Positions 9,696-22,201 of a DNA stretch of 34,366 nt are shown here, one piece after another (the stretch's first letter is position 1; every line of letters starts with the position of its first letter). Source of the stretch: Caryophanales bacterium. Lineage in GTDB: Bacteria > Bacillota_I > Bacilli_A > RFN20 > CAG-826. Location of the stretch: contig JAEEWP010000007.1 in NCBI GenBank assembly GCA_016287465.1, positions 1 through 34,366 of the forward strand. The letters run 5' to 3'. The position numbers were made by a program, and so were the translations under genes. A model generated the notes under the pieces. The model made no database searches. It saw nothing but the letters and a program-made list of their open reading frames with translations, and was not told the DNA's origin.

Positions 9696-9732
9696 GAGCC
9701 ATTTGAAGAGAATGATCAGATGGTTCTTTTTT
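9696..9732 (+). terminator. Rho-independent terminator after the tRNA pair
   Basis: GAGCCATTTGA...TCAGATGGTTC stem followed by TTTTTT. Confidence 0.75.
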
Positions 9733-9877
9733 GTTGCTTCTCGTTTAAAAACCTGAGAAATTTTTGAGGAAATATCTATTCTTTTTCATAGGTAACTTTT
9801 GTTTACATATTATTGTTTACGTCCCATTTATTATCCTTATTAAAAAATAAATACTAAGTATATTCGACAAATTTTCA

Positions 9878-9905
9878 TTTACAAATAAGCAATCAAGCAT
9901 ATAAT
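9878..9905 (+). promoter_or_regulatory. Putative pyrG promoter
   Basis: TTTACA - 16 bp - TATAAT; predicted start near 9912-9913. Confidence 0.6.
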
Positions 9906-9911
9906 ACGTGT

Positions 9912-10027
9912 TGGCAACTAAAGGTTGCATTTAAAGGATTGAGTATGATTGGCTTCAAGGCTTCTACACGCTAGAACACCTTGGGCCTACCTACCCCTTT
10001 TTTCTTTTTTGAGAAGGAAACCTCAGT
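9912..10027 (+). promoter_or_regulatory. Structured pyrG 5' leader, candidate attenuator
   Basis: GCAAC-taaag-GTTGC hairpin at the predicted 5' end; larger compound hairpin GGCTTCAAGG/TTCTA...TAGAA/CCTTGGGCC (9951-9987); then C-rich TACCTACCCC and TTTTTTCTTTTTT, SD GAGAAGG. Confidence 0.5.
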
Positions 10028-11629
10028 ATGAAGTACATCTTTGTAACCGGTGGTGTTGTCTCTGGTTTAGGAAAAGGCATCACCGCTGCATCGCTTGGTC
10101 GTTTGCTAAAACAGCGCGGCCTCAAGGTCATCTCCCAGAAGCTTGACCCTTATATCAATGTCGACCCAGGCACCATGTCCCCATTCCAGCATGGTGAGGT
10201 CTTCGTCACCGATGACGGTGCGGAAACCGACCTTGACCTTGGCCACTACGAGAGATTCATCGACGAAAGCCTTAACAAGTACTCGAATCTCACGACCGGT
10301 AAGGTCTATTGGAACGTCCTTCGCAAAGAAAGAGAAGGCAAATACCTTGGTGAGACTGTTCAAATCATTCCTCATATCACCAACGAGATTAAGAGATTCA
10401 TCTATTCCGTCGGTTCGAAAGCCGATGCCGATGTCGTCATCACTGAGATCGGCGGCACCGTCGGTGATATCGAATCACAGCCATTCATTGAAGCCATCCG
10501 TCAGGTCGCTTTAGAAAACAAGAAAGAAGACGTTTGCTTCATCCACGTTTCCCTCGTCCCATATATCTCCGGTTCCGACGAATATAAAACCAAGCCAACC
10601 CAACACTCCGTCAGAGAGCTCCAAGGCAACGGAATCACCCCTAACATCGTCGTTGCAAGATGCGATGACCATCTCCCAGATCATCTCAAGGAGAAGCTTT
10701 GCTTGTTCTGCAACCTCAAACCAGACTGCGTCTTCGAGAGCACAACCGTCAAATCCCTCTACGAAGCTCCAATCATGCTCGAGAACCAGGGATTCTCTGA
10801 GATCGTTTGCCGTGAGCTTAACCTCGAGACCAAGCCAATCGACCTCGATCATTGGCATGACCTCCTCGACCGTATCCACAACAGAAGCAAGACCGTCAAA
10901 ATCGCCCTTGTTGGCAAATACGTCGGACTCCATGACGCCTATCTTTCCGTCAAAGAGGCCCTTCACCATGGCGGTTATGAAAGCGACGCCCACGTGAGCA
11001 TCGCCTGGACCGATTCCGAGACCATCACCGAAGAGAACGTCAATGAGGTCTTCAAAGACGTTCAGGGTATCATCGTCCCTGGTGGATTCGGAAACCGTGG
11101 CATTGAGGGTATGATCCTCTCCGCCAAATACGCCAGAGAAAACAACATCCCATACTTCGGCATCTGCTTAGGCATGCAGATCGCTGCCATCGAATTCGCG
11201 AGAAACGGCCTTGGCTATAAAGATGCCCACTCCACCGAATTCGATTCAAATACTGAGCACAAAATCATCGATTTCATGCCAGACCAGTCCGAAACGATTG
11301 AAAAAGGTGGTACTATGCGTTTAGGCGCTTACCCATGCGTCCTCAAAGAGGGCAGCAAGCTTGAGAAATGCTATGGCGCCAAAAACATCGCCGAAAGACA
11401 CCGTCACCGCTACGAGTTCAACAACGAGTACCGTGACGAGTTCGTCAAAAACGGCATGGAGATCGTCGGCACTTCCCCAGACAACCGTCTCGTGGAGGCC
11501 ATCGAATACACCAAAAACGATTTCTATGTGGGAGTTCAGTTCCATCCGGAATTCAAGTCCCGCCCAGATAAAGCGCATCCGATCTTTAAGGAATTCATCA
11601 CGGCTGCGACCAAAGTTAAAAGGAGCTAA
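10028..11629 (+). CDS. pyrG: CTP synthase
   Basis: 533 aa; [68 protein letters not shown]; class I amidotransferase domain [18 protein letters not shown] and [11 protein letters not shown]. Confidence 0.99.
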   Translation: MKYIFVTGGVVSGLGKGITAASLGRLLKQRGLKVISQKLDPYINVDPGTMSPFQHGEVFVTDDGAETDLDLGHYERFIDESLNKYSNLTTGKVYWNVLRKEREGKYLGETVQIIPHITNEIKRFIYSVGSKADADVVITEIGGTVGDIESQPFIEAIRQVALENKKEDVCFIHVSLVPYISGSDEYKTKPTQHSVRELQGNGITPNIVVARCDDHLPDHLKEKLCLFCNLKPDCVFESTTVKSLYEAPIMLENQGFSEIVCRELNLETKPIDLDHWHDLLDRIHNRSKTVKIALVGKYVGLHDAYLSVKEALHHGGYESDAHVSIAWTDSETITEENVNEVFKDVQGIIVPGGFGNRGIEGMILSAKYARENNIPYFGICLGMQIAAIEFARNGLGYKDAHSTEFDSNTEHKIIDFMPDQSETIEKGGTMRLGAYPCVLKEGSKLEKCYGAKNIAERHRHRYEFNNEYRDEFVKNGMEIVGTSPDNRLVEAIEYTKNDFYVGVQFHPEFKSRPDKAHPIFKEFITAATKVKRS

Positions 11630-11634
11630 AGAAT

Positions 11635-14996
<3,362 letters not shown>

Positions 14997-15064
14997 GTTG
15001 CCGCCAAAAATATATCGGTTTTGCTGAGGATTTAGCGAAATCCAAATAAAAAAGGAAGCCATTT

Positions 15065-16903
15065 ATGTGTGGAATCGTTGGCTATATTGGAGAACATCAG
15101 GCAAGTGATATCTTGCTCGACGGTCTTAAGAAACTAGAATACCGCGGATATGATTCCGCCGGTGTCGCAGTCAGGAACGACGAGAACAAAATCTCCGTCG
15201 TCAAGACAAAAGGAAGAATCAAATTCCTCAAAGCCAAGATCGAAGAAGGTCATGGCCTTTTCGGCACGTCTGGCATTGGCCATACCCGTTGGGCAACCCA
15301 CGGTGAGCCATCCGAGGACAACGCCCACCCACACGCCTCCGACGACTTCAATGTCGTTGCCGTCCATAATGGCATCATCGAGAACTACGACGAGCTTAAA
15401 GCCAAGCTCATCAGGAAGGGCTACTCCTTCTATTCGGACACCGACACTGAGATCGCCGTCAAGCTCATCGACTACTACTACAAGAAATACCTCCATACCC
15501 CATGCGACGCTATCTCCAAAGCCATGGTCCGTATCAGAGGCTCATACGCTTTAGCGGTCATGTTCAAGGACTACCCAGAAGAGATTTGGGTAGCGAGAAA
15601 AGATAGCCCAATCGTCCTTGGCGAGAAAGATGGCGAAGTCTATATGGCTAGCGACGTCACTGCTATCCTTAGCCACACCAAAGACGTCTATTATCTCGAC
15701 AACATGGAACTCGCCAGAATGAAGAGAGGAAGCATTGCTTTCTTCAACATCGATGGCGATGAGATCTTCAAAGAAACGCAAAAGATCGCCTGGGAAGCTG
15801 AGGCCGCTGAGAAAGGCGGATATCCTCACTTCATGCTTAAGGAGATCCATGAGGAACCGCGTGCGGTCAAAGACACCCTTTCCTCCTTGCTCAAAGAGAA
15901 CGAAATCTCTCTTGAGAGATTAGGTATCTCTGACGAAGACCTCAAATCAATCAGTTCCATCACCGTTATCGGATGCGGTTCCGCCTATCATGTTGGCGTA
16001 TCCGCCCAATACGTTTTCGAAGATATGGCGAGAATCCCAACCAGGGTTGAGCTCGCTAGCGAATACCGTTACAGGAACGCCCCGCTTGATAAGAATGGCC
16101 TTGTCGTGGTCATTAGCCAGTCTGGTGAGACTGCTGACTCTTTGGCTGCTTTAAGAAAAGCCAAAGCGGAAGGCATCAAGACCCTTGGTATCGTCAATGT
16201 CGTCGGCTCCACTATCGCTAGAGAGGCCGATTACGTTATCCAGACCATCGCCGGTCCAGAGATTGCCGTCGCCACCACCAAAGCCTATAGCGCCCAGCTC
16301 ATCTGCTGCTACGCTCTTGCCCTTAAGCTTGCGAAAGTGCGTAACTCTATCGACGAGGAGAAATACGTTTCCCTCATCGCCGAATTAAAAGACCTTCCAA
16401 GCAAGATTGAGGAAATCCTCTCCGAAGAAGAGGACATCAAGAAACTTGCCAGCGAAATCAGAAACGCCAAAGACATCTTCTTCATCGGACGAGAGATCGA
16501 CTATGCCACTTCTTTAGAAGGCTCGCTCAAGATGAAGGAAATCTCTTATATCCATTCTGAGGCCTATGCTGCTGGAGAACTTAAGCACGGAACCATCAGC
16601 CTTATTGAGAAAGGCACCCCTGTCGTTGGCATCCTCACTCAATCCAACGTCTATGAAAAGACCATCTCGAATCTCATTGAGACCAAGACCAGAGGCGCTC
16701 ATATCATCTGTGTCGTGAGTGAAGACAAAGAGAAAGCCAATACGATTGCCGATGACCTCATCAGCATTCCTAATACCGCTGAATATTTCATGACGAGCTT
16801 AGCCATCATCCCGCTTCAACTTTTGTCCTACTATGTCTCGGTCCAGTTAGGGCTTAACGTCGACAAACCTCGTAACCTTGCTAAGTCGGTTACGGTCGAA
16901 TAA
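15065..16903 (+). CDS. glmS: Glutamine--fructose-6-phosphate aminotransferase (isomerizing)
   Basis: 612 aa; MCGIVGYIGEHQASDILLDGLKKLEYRGYDSAG, HTRWATHGEPSEDNAHPH, two SIS domains, C-terminal DKPRNLAKSVTVE. Confidence 0.99.
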   Translation: MCGIVGYIGEHQASDILLDGLKKLEYRGYDSAGVAVRNDENKISVVKTKGRIKFLKAKIEEGHGLFGTSGIGHTRWATHGEPSEDNAHPHASDDFNVVAVHNGIIENYDELKAKLIRKGYSFYSDTDTEIAVKLIDYYYKKYLHTPCDAISKAMVRIRGSYALAVMFKDYPEEIWVARKDSPIVLGEKDGEVYMASDVTAILSHTKDVYYLDNMELARMKRGSIAFFNIDGDEIFKETQKIAWEAEAAEKGGYPHFMLKEIHEEPRAVKDTLSSLLKENEISLERLGISDEDLKSISSITVIGCGSAYHVGVSAQYVFEDMARIPTRVELASEYRYRNAPLDKNGLVVVISQSGETADSLAALRKAKAEGIKTLGIVNVVGSTIAREADYVIQTIAGPEIAVATTKAYSAQLICCYALALKLAKVRNSIDEEKYVSLIAELKDLPSKIEEILSEEEDIKKLASEIRNAKDIFFIGREIDYATSLEGSLKMKEISYIHSEAYAAGELKHGTISLIEKGTPVVGILTQSNVYEKTISNLIETKTRGAHIICVVSEDKEKANTIADDLISIPNTAEYFMTSLAIIPLQLLSYYVSVQLGLNVDKPRNLAKSVTVE

Positions 16904-16971
16904 GCACTTCTTATTGAAGAAACAGGTACATTTTGCTATGTTATTTAGGCGCTCAAAAAGCGTTTAAGAAC

Positions 16972-17047
16972 GCCGGCTTAGCTCAGCTGGTAGAGCAACG
17001 CACTTGTAATGCGTAGGTCTTCGGTCCGAATCCGGAAGCCGGCACCA
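16972..17047 (+). tRNA. tRNA-Thr(UGU), CCA encoded
   Basis: GCCGGCTTAGCTCAGCTGGTAGAGCAACGCACTTGTAATGCGTAGGTCTTCGGTCCGAATCCGGAAGCCGGCACCA; anticodon loop CTTGTAA. Confidence 0.96.
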
Positions 17048-17062
17048 ACGTTCTAAGATAGA

Positions 17063-17086
17063 GATCCTCGCTTGAGGATCTTTTTT
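17063..17086 (+). terminator. Rho-independent terminator after tRNA-Thr
   Basis: GATCCTC-gctt-GAGGATC followed by TTTTTT. Confidence 0.9.
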
Positions 17087-17173
17087 GTTGCTTCCATCAA
17101 AGACGCTTATTGACTTTTTTAAACGAAAAATGCCAAAGTATTAAAACCTACAAGAAGCGTAGGTGTTCAAGTT

Positions 17174-17809
17174 ATGTTCAGAAAAAGAATCCCACTGTTG
17201 TTTGTTTCCATGTCTGTCCTTTTAGCATCTTGCAACAGCGGTGACGTCCCGCTTGGACCAGATTCGCCTATGATCACCGGTGCTCAATGCGGAGACATTG
17301 TGTTCGACATTCAAAAAAACAGCACAAAAGAGATGGTAGGTACTATGAAGTTCCTGCCGCTCGAAGAAAACAAAATATCAATCGTGTTTTCCTTTAACAA
17401 CTCCCTAAATGAGGCTTTCGTTTTCACTTATAGTTCAAAAATCTTTAGCATAGCTAGGCATTGGGACGTTGATGAGACCACCAAAGCAGAAGATAGGTTC
17501 TTCAACAATTATCCCTATGTTGAAAAAAGTGATAGCCTCCATGGAAAGCTTTCTAAAATAGTTTTCGAAGGAGTAACGAGCAGTGTCACAGAAGGAACGT
17601 CCGCCGTTCAAAGAATAGCCCTTAACGGAAGCGGCATTTTAACATTCGAATACAATGCCGTTTTTGATCCTTCCAAGCATTTCTACGCTTGCGAAGGAAC
17701 TTCTTATATATCGTCGGGTTTCTCATTGCTAAATAAAGACGGTACCAAAGCAGGAGAAGGGTGCCACGAATGGTACTACGTCTCAAACAAAGACCTTTTC
17801 GAATTTTGA
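17174..17809 (+). CDS. Small putative lipoprotein of unknown function
   Basis: Signal peptide with lipobox MFRKRIPLLFVSMSVLLASC; 211 aa, no recognised domain; followed by a terminator. Confidence 0.75.
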   Translation: MFRKRIPLLFVSMSVLLASCNSGDVPLGPDSPMITGAQCGDIVFDIQKNSTKEMVGTMKFLPLEENKISIVFSFNNSLNEAFVFTYSSKIFSIARHWDVDETTKAEDRFFNNYPYVEKSDSLHGKLSKIVFEGVTSSVTEGTSAVQRIALNGSGILTFEYNAVFDPSKHFYACEGTSYISSGFSLLNKDGTKAGEGCHEWYYVSNKDLFEF

Positions 17810-17826
17810 TTATCAGCAATAATAAC

Positions 17827-17852
17827 AAGCGGCATTTCTGGCCGCTTTTTTA
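17827..17852 (+). terminator. Rho-independent terminator after the small lipoprotein gene
   Basis: AAGCGGC-atttctg-GCCGCTTTTTT. Confidence 0.85.
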
Positions 17853-17871
17853 TTTGCGAAAAAGCAAAAAG

Positions 17872-17897
17872 AAAAGCCCAGCCATTGGCTGAGCTTG
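17872..17897 (-). terminator. Rho-independent terminator for rplM-rpsI
   Basis: Minus strand AAGCTCAGCC-aat-GGCTGGGCTTTTC. Confidence 0.75.
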
Positions 17898-17918
17898 ATC
17901 TCGAAGTAAGTAAACGGA

Positions 17919-18314
17919 TTAACGTTTGCTGAACTGTGGAGCGCGACGGGCGCCTTTGAGACCGTATTTCTTTCTCTCTTTGACACGTGGGTCACGGGTA
18001 AGCATACCAGCGACTTTGAGGGTCTTACGATCCTCGCCAGCTTCGAGAAGAGCACGGGCGATGCCAAGACGGATGGCCTCGGCCTGACCGGTGAATCCAC
18101 CGCCGTAGACTTCGGCTTCGACGTCATACTTGGTTTCAGCACCGCTGAGAGCCAAAGGCTGTTTGAGGTTCTGAACAAGGGTGGCGTATGGCATGTATTC
18201 GTTCACATCGTGGCCATTGACGACGATGGCGCCTTTGCCAGCTTTGAGGTAGACACGGGCGATAGATTTCTTTCTACGACCAGTGCCATAGAACTTAGTA
18301 ACTTTAGTAGCCAT
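17919..18314 (-). CDS. rpsI: 30S ribosomal protein S9
   Basis: 131 aa; [27 protein letters not shown] ... [25 protein letters not shown]. Confidence 0.99.
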   Translation of the reverse strand: MATKVTKFYGTGRRKKSIARVYLKAGKGAIVVNGHDVNEYMPYATLVQNLKQPLALSGAETKYDVEAEVYGGGFTGQAEAIRLGIARALLEAGEDRKTLKVAGMLTRDPRVKERKKYGLKGARRAPQFSKR

Positions 18315-18325
18315 TTTCTATCTCC

Positions 18326-18769
18326 TTATTTGATTTCGAGAGCGACTGGTTTCTGAGCAGCCTGCTCGTGTTTGTCGTCAGCGTAGACGAAGCACTTCTT
18401 CATCATGGCGCGGCCAAGAGGTCCTTTTGGTAACATACCCCAGACGGCTCTTTCGACCATTTCGACAGGGAACTCACGCTTCATGACGCCAGCGGTACGG
18501 GTTCTGAGACCGCCGTTGTAGCCGGAAACGTTGTAGTAGTTCTTCTTGTGTTCTCCATCGGCCTTGCCAGTTAATTTGACCTGGGCGGCATTGATGATGA
18601 TGACATAGTCACCAGTATCTTCGTTTGGAGTGTAGATCGGCTTGTTCTTACCCATTAAAACCATAGCGACCTGGGTGGCGAGACGGCCAAGGATGACATC
18701 TTTGGCGTCGACGACGTACCAAGCACGTTTGATTTCAAGAGGCTTAGCAATAGTGGTTTGACGTTGCAT
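18326..18769 (-). CDS. rplM: 50S ribosomal protein L13
   Basis: 147 aa; RAWYVVDAKDVILGRLATQVAMVLMGKNKPIYTPNEDTGDYVIIINA; MLPKGPLGRAMMKKCFVYADDKHEQAAQKP. Confidence 0.99.
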   Translation of the reverse strand: MQRQTTIAKPLEIKRAWYVVDAKDVILGRLATQVAMVLMGKNKPIYTPNEDTGDYVIIINAAQVKLTGKADGEHKKNYYNVSGYNGGLRTRTAGVMKREFPVEMVERAVWGMLPKGPLGRAMMKKCFVYADDKHEQAAQKPVALEIK

Positions 18770-18831
18770 AATCTTTTCCTCTTTCTTCTATTAATGCATG
18801 CCACCGATTAGGGTGGCCCTAAAATCAGTGC
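18770..18831 (-). promoter_or_regulatory. Probable ribosomal-protein autoregulatory leader (L13-leader-like)
   Basis: Minus-strand 5' UTR of about 60 nt contains GCCACC-ctaatc-GGTGGC, overlapping the alternative stem TAGGG-cca-CCCTA, directly upstream of rplM. Confidence 0.55.
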
Positions 18832-18837
18832 TCGTAT

Positions 18838-18866
18838 ATTATGCACATGCGCCAAAGGAGTTGCAA
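18838..18866 (-). promoter_or_regulatory. Putative rplM-rpsI promoter
   Basis: Minus strand TTGCAA - 17 bp - CATAAT. Confidence 0.55.
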
Positions 18867-18950
18867 CAACTTTTTTGGCAAAATGTAAATTATTGTAATT
18901 ATTATATAATTACCCGATTATTCTCAGTATTTTAATGCGTTTTGGCAAAG

Positions 18951-18974
18951 AAAAAGAGGGCTAAAGAGCCCCCT
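18951..18974 (-). terminator. Rho-independent terminator for yebC
   Basis: Minus strand GGGGGCT-ctt(t)-AGCCCTC followed by TTTTTC. Confidence 0.6.
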
Positions 18975-18991
18975 TATATCCTTTAGTAAAA

Positions 18992-19702
18992 TTAGATGTT
19001 GTTGACGTTGTGATAGACGTTCTGGACATCTTCGCACTCATCAAGCATGGCGAGCATGTCTTTGATCTTCTGTGCGTCCTCTGGAGAGAGGTCAACGTAT
19101 TCGTTTGGAAGGAAGGTGACTTCAGCAGAATCGAAATCAGTGACTCCGATGCCAGCAAGGACTTCCTTGGCCTTCTCTAAATCGCCAGGGGCGACGGTGC
19201 ACTCGACTTCGCCATCTTCGTATTCGACCTTCTGGACGTCGACATCACCAAGGATGAGGTTCTCTTCGGTCTCATCACGCTTGGCCTCATCGCCTTTGAA
19301 GGCAATGTAAGCGGCGTAGTTGAAGTTATAGGCAACGCTTCCCATCTTGCCACCCTTCTTGGTGACGATGGTTCTGACGCCGACTAAGGCGCGGTTGACG
19401 TTGTCGGTTAAAGTGTCGACGATGATGAAGCTTCCGCCTGGGCCGAAGAATTCATAACGGCCTGGAATATAGGCGACAGCATCTCCGCCTTTAGCCTTCT
19501 CAATAGCTCTGTCGATGACATCGCGTGGGCAGGTTTTGCGGTACTTTTCGATGGCGCTTCTAAGCGCAAGGTTGCTCTCTGGGTCAGGGACACCGCTCTT
19601 AGCAGCGGCATAGATCTCCTTCGAAGCGCGCATGTAGATGGCGCTCTTTGCTTTGGCAGACGCGGCCATTGCGGCGGCTCTTACTTCAAAATGTCTTCCC
19701 AT
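18992..19702 (-). CDS. yebC: YebC/PmpR family protein
   Basis: 236 aa; MGRHFEVRAAAMAASAKAKSAIYMRASKEIYAAAKSGVPDPESNLALRSAIEKYRKTCPRDVIDRAIEKAKG. Confidence 0.95.
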   Translation of the reverse strand: MGRHFEVRAAAMAASAKAKSAIYMRASKEIYAAAKSGVPDPESNLALRSAIEKYRKTCPRDVIDRAIEKAKGGDAVAYIPGRYEFFGPGGSFIIVDTLTDNVNRALVGVRTIVTKKGGKMGSVAYNFNYAAYIAFKGDEAKRDETEENLILGDVDVQKVEYEDGEVECTVAPGDLEKAKEVLAGIGVTDFDSAEVTFLPNEYVDLSPEDAQKIKDMLAMLDECEDVQNVYHNVNNI

Positions 19703-19765
19703 AAAAAGCTCCTTAAGAAACTAGTGTATTCTACCACTGCTAATTAGCAGTAGGTAGTTTTTTGT

Positions 19766-20497
19766 TTAATAGATGACGTCTTCTAGGCATAGACCCGAAG
19801 GATCTGCCTTGAAGGAAATGATTTTCCTTTCTTTGGCATCGAGGGCTTTTTTCACTTCCTCGAGCGTCATCTTGCTTTCCCCTACTCGCATGGCGACACC
19901 GACCATGGTTCTGACCATGTAGGTCATGAAACCGTTCGCGGTGAGAGTGACTCTCATATGTCCCTCATGTAGGTCGAAGGTCATCTCTAGGATATCACGG
20001 ATGAAGTTATCTTTATCGATTGGTTTTGGGGTGAAGTTCTTGAAGTCGTGTTTCCCAAGGAAAATACGCATCGCTTTTTCAAAGAGATCGAAATCGAATT
20101 TCTTGTATTCGAGTTGGTACTCAGTGACAGCGAAAGGATCTCTTGGTCCATGATGGAAGGAATACGAATAGACCTTCTTGGCCGCGCTGTGACGAGAATC
20201 GAAATCATCGTCTTTCTTCTCCATCGACTTGATGAAGATGTCTTTTGGAAGAAGACGGTTGAGTGAGAAAACCGCGGCGTTGAGATCTTTGATCTCCTTC
20301 TTTGGCTTGAAGTTGCATCTTTGGCCAATCGCATGAACGCCTTTATCCGTTCTTCCTGAGCCATGGATGGTCATTGGATAGCCAAGATAGGTTGAAAGAG
20401 CCTTTTCAATCTCGCCCTGGATGCTTGGGTGATTCTTCTGCTTCTCGAAGCCGAAGTATTTGGCTCCGTTATAGGAGACGACCATCACGTAGTTCAT
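19766..20497 (-). CDS. truA: tRNA pseudouridine(38-40) synthase TruA (ORF track start 20515; preferred start 20497)
   Basis: YVMVVSYNGAKYFGFEKQKNHPSIQGEIEKALS, GSGRTDKGVHAIGQRCNF, DFKNFTPKP, LTANGFMTYMVRTMVG. ATGA overlap with the ecfT stop supports the start at 20497. Confidence 0.95.
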   Translation of the reverse strand: MNYVMVVSYNGAKYFGFEKQKNHPSIQGEIEKALSTYLGYPMTIHGSGRTDKGVHAIGQRCNFKPKKEIKDLNAAVFSLNRLLPKDIFIKSMEKKDDDFDSRHSAAKKVYSYSFHHGPRDPFAVTEYQLEYKKFDFDLFEKAMRIFLGKHDFKNFTPKPIDKDNFIRDILEMTFDLHEGHMRVTLTANGFMTYMVRTMVGVAMRVGESKMTLEEVKKALDAKERKIISFKADPSGLCLEDVIY

Positions 20498-21351
20498 AAG
20501 GTCGTGATCCCCCAAATCTCTTTAAACGCATCAAGCTGCATGATTGACAAAGTCAAACAGCCACCGAATATGGCTAAAACGATAAAGACCTCCACCGCAT
20601 CAACAAACCTGAAATGGAGCTTACGGTATCTCGTTCTCTTGGCGTTAGGATCGTAGCCTCTGCATTCCATCGCATTAGCGAGCTCATCGCTTCTGATGAA
20701 GGAGGAGACGAAGAGAGGAATGATGAGGGAGACGATAGCCTTGATCTTCGTGCCGAGGTGTCCGTTTTCGAAATCGACGCCACGGGAGGATTGGGCCTTC
20801 ATGATTCTCTCAACGTCATCAAGGATGGTTGGGATGAAACGAAGGGCAAGAGAGATGATCATCGCGACGATATGTGATGGGAATCCGATGAGTTTGAGAG
20901 GATAGAGATACCATTCAAGCGCAGCAGTTAAATCTAATGGCTTCGTTGAGGAAGTAAGGACCATCGAAAGGACGATCATCAAAACGAGTCTGAGAAGGAT
21001 GCGAGCCGCTTCAAGAATCGAATCCCAATAGATGACAAATCCATTGATATCGAAAGCAGGATAGTTGGTCGTCCTTGGGACAAGGATGTAGATGACAAGG
21101 ACGAAGATGACCATGATCCAGAGAGCCGCTAAAGACTTCAGAACCCTGAAGAAGGAAACGTGGCTTCTCCAAAGGAGGAAGATACCAAAGAGGAAGATGA
21201 TTCCCTGGATGGTGAAAGACATCACGTAAGTCGGATACGGGAGGAAAATGGCCACCATCAAAATGATGAGGGCAAAGAGTTTCGCTCTCGGATCCATCTT
21301 GTGGATGAAGGAGTTATATGGGACGTAGCGGCCGATCGTCAAACTAGCCAT
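20494..21351 (-). CDS. ecfT: Energy-coupling factor transporter transmembrane protein EcfT
   Basis: 285 aa, multiple TM segments; SFIRSDELANAMECRGYDPNAKRTRYR, the ECF T-component motif; next to two ECF ATPases. Confidence 0.95.
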   Translation of the reverse strand: MASLTIGRYVPYNSFIHKMDPRAKLFALIILMVAIFLPYPTYVMSFTIQGIIFLFGIFLLWRSHVSFFRVLKSLAALWIMVIFVLVIYILVPRTTNYPAFDINGFVIYWDSILEAARILLRLVLMIVLSMVLTSSTKPLDLTAALEWYLYPLKLIGFPSHIVAMIISLALRFIPTILDDVERIMKAQSSRGVDFENGHLGTKIKAIVSLIIPLFVSSFIRSDELANAMECRGYDPNAKRTRYRKLHFRFVDAVEVFIVLAIFGGCLTLSIMQLDAFKEIWGITTL

Positions 21352-22201
21352 TTTTGGACCTCTTGGCGATAGCCTTCGCTAAATCCTCGGTTGTCCTGAT
21401 TGAGGACATATCAAGGTCGAATCCACGCTTCTTTAATCTGAGTGCGAAATCAAAAATATGCGGGTTTTGCAGTGAATATTCGGATAAATCGCGGCCAAAA
21501 AGCTTTGATGGAGCGCACTGCGCTTCTACTTTTCCGCCTTCCATGACGACGACTTCATCGCAATAGGAAGCGACAAGATCCATGTCGTGAGTAACGAGGA
21601 TGACGGTCGCGCCTTCTTCGTTGATCTTCTTGAAGAGGGCCATCGTATCTTTGGCGGCAGCAGGATCAAGTCCGGCAGTTGGCTCATCGACGACGAGAAC
21701 CTTTGGTTCCATGGCAAGGATGCCGGCGATGGCGACCTTTCTCTTTTCGCCACCAGAGAGTTCGAATGGGGAACGCTCAAAGAAGGACTTTCCAAGTCCG
21801 ACTTTCTCAAGTGCCCAATGAGCCTTTTCAATGGCTTCCGCCTCTTTGAGGCCGACGTTCTTTGGACCGAAAGCGACATCCTTCTCAACGGTTTCCTCGA
21901 AGAGCTGATATTCAGGGAACTGGAAGACGAGGCCAACGTGTTTGCGAAGGCCTTTGATGTCCTTGGTTCTTTCTTTTTTGACTGCGCTATTGATGAAACC
22001 ATCAATATCGACGACACCTGAAGTTGGGTGAATCAAAGAATTGATATGCTGGGCAAGGGTGCTCTTTCCACTGCCGGTCTTTCCGACAAGGGCGATGAAC
22101 TTGCCGCTTTCGAGTTCAAGATTGATGTCCTTAAGAGCCTCGTATTCGAAAGGCGATTTCGGAGAATATGTGAAGAATACTTTCTTGAAGTTTACTGACA
22201 T
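21344..22201 (-). CDS. ecfA2: ECF transporter ATPase EcfA2
   Basis: ALVGKTGSGKSTLAQHINSLIHPTSG Walker A, FQFPEYQLFEETVEKDVAFGPKN, FELSGGEKRKVAIAGILAMEPKVLVVDEPTAGLDP. Confidence 0.95.
   Translation of the reverse strand: MSVNFKKVFFTYSPKSPFEYEALKDINLELESGKFIALVGKTGSGKSTLAQHINSLIHPTSGVVDIDGFINSAVKKERTKDIKGLRKHVGLVFQFPEYQLFEETVEKDVAFGPKNVGLKEAEAIEKAHWALEKVGLGKSFFERSPFELSGGEKRKVAIAGILAMEPKVLVVDEPTAGLDPAAAKDTMALFKKINEEGATVILVTHDMDLVASYCDEVVVMEGGKVEAQCAPSKLFGRDLSEYSLQNPHIFDFALRLKKRGFDLDMSSIRTTEDLAKAIAKRSKNG

Noticed and set aside
9949-10146. 65-aa ORF overlapping the pyrG start
   Set aside because: Runs out of frame into pyrG and covers the leader hairpins; no homology-like features. A leader peptide role cannot be supported.
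14997-15064. Possible glmS ribozyme upstream of glmS
   Set aside because: Only 68 nt separate purA and glmS, too short for the roughly 150-nt-plus ribozyme; only a small GGATTT-agcg-AAATCC hairpin (15028-15043) is present.
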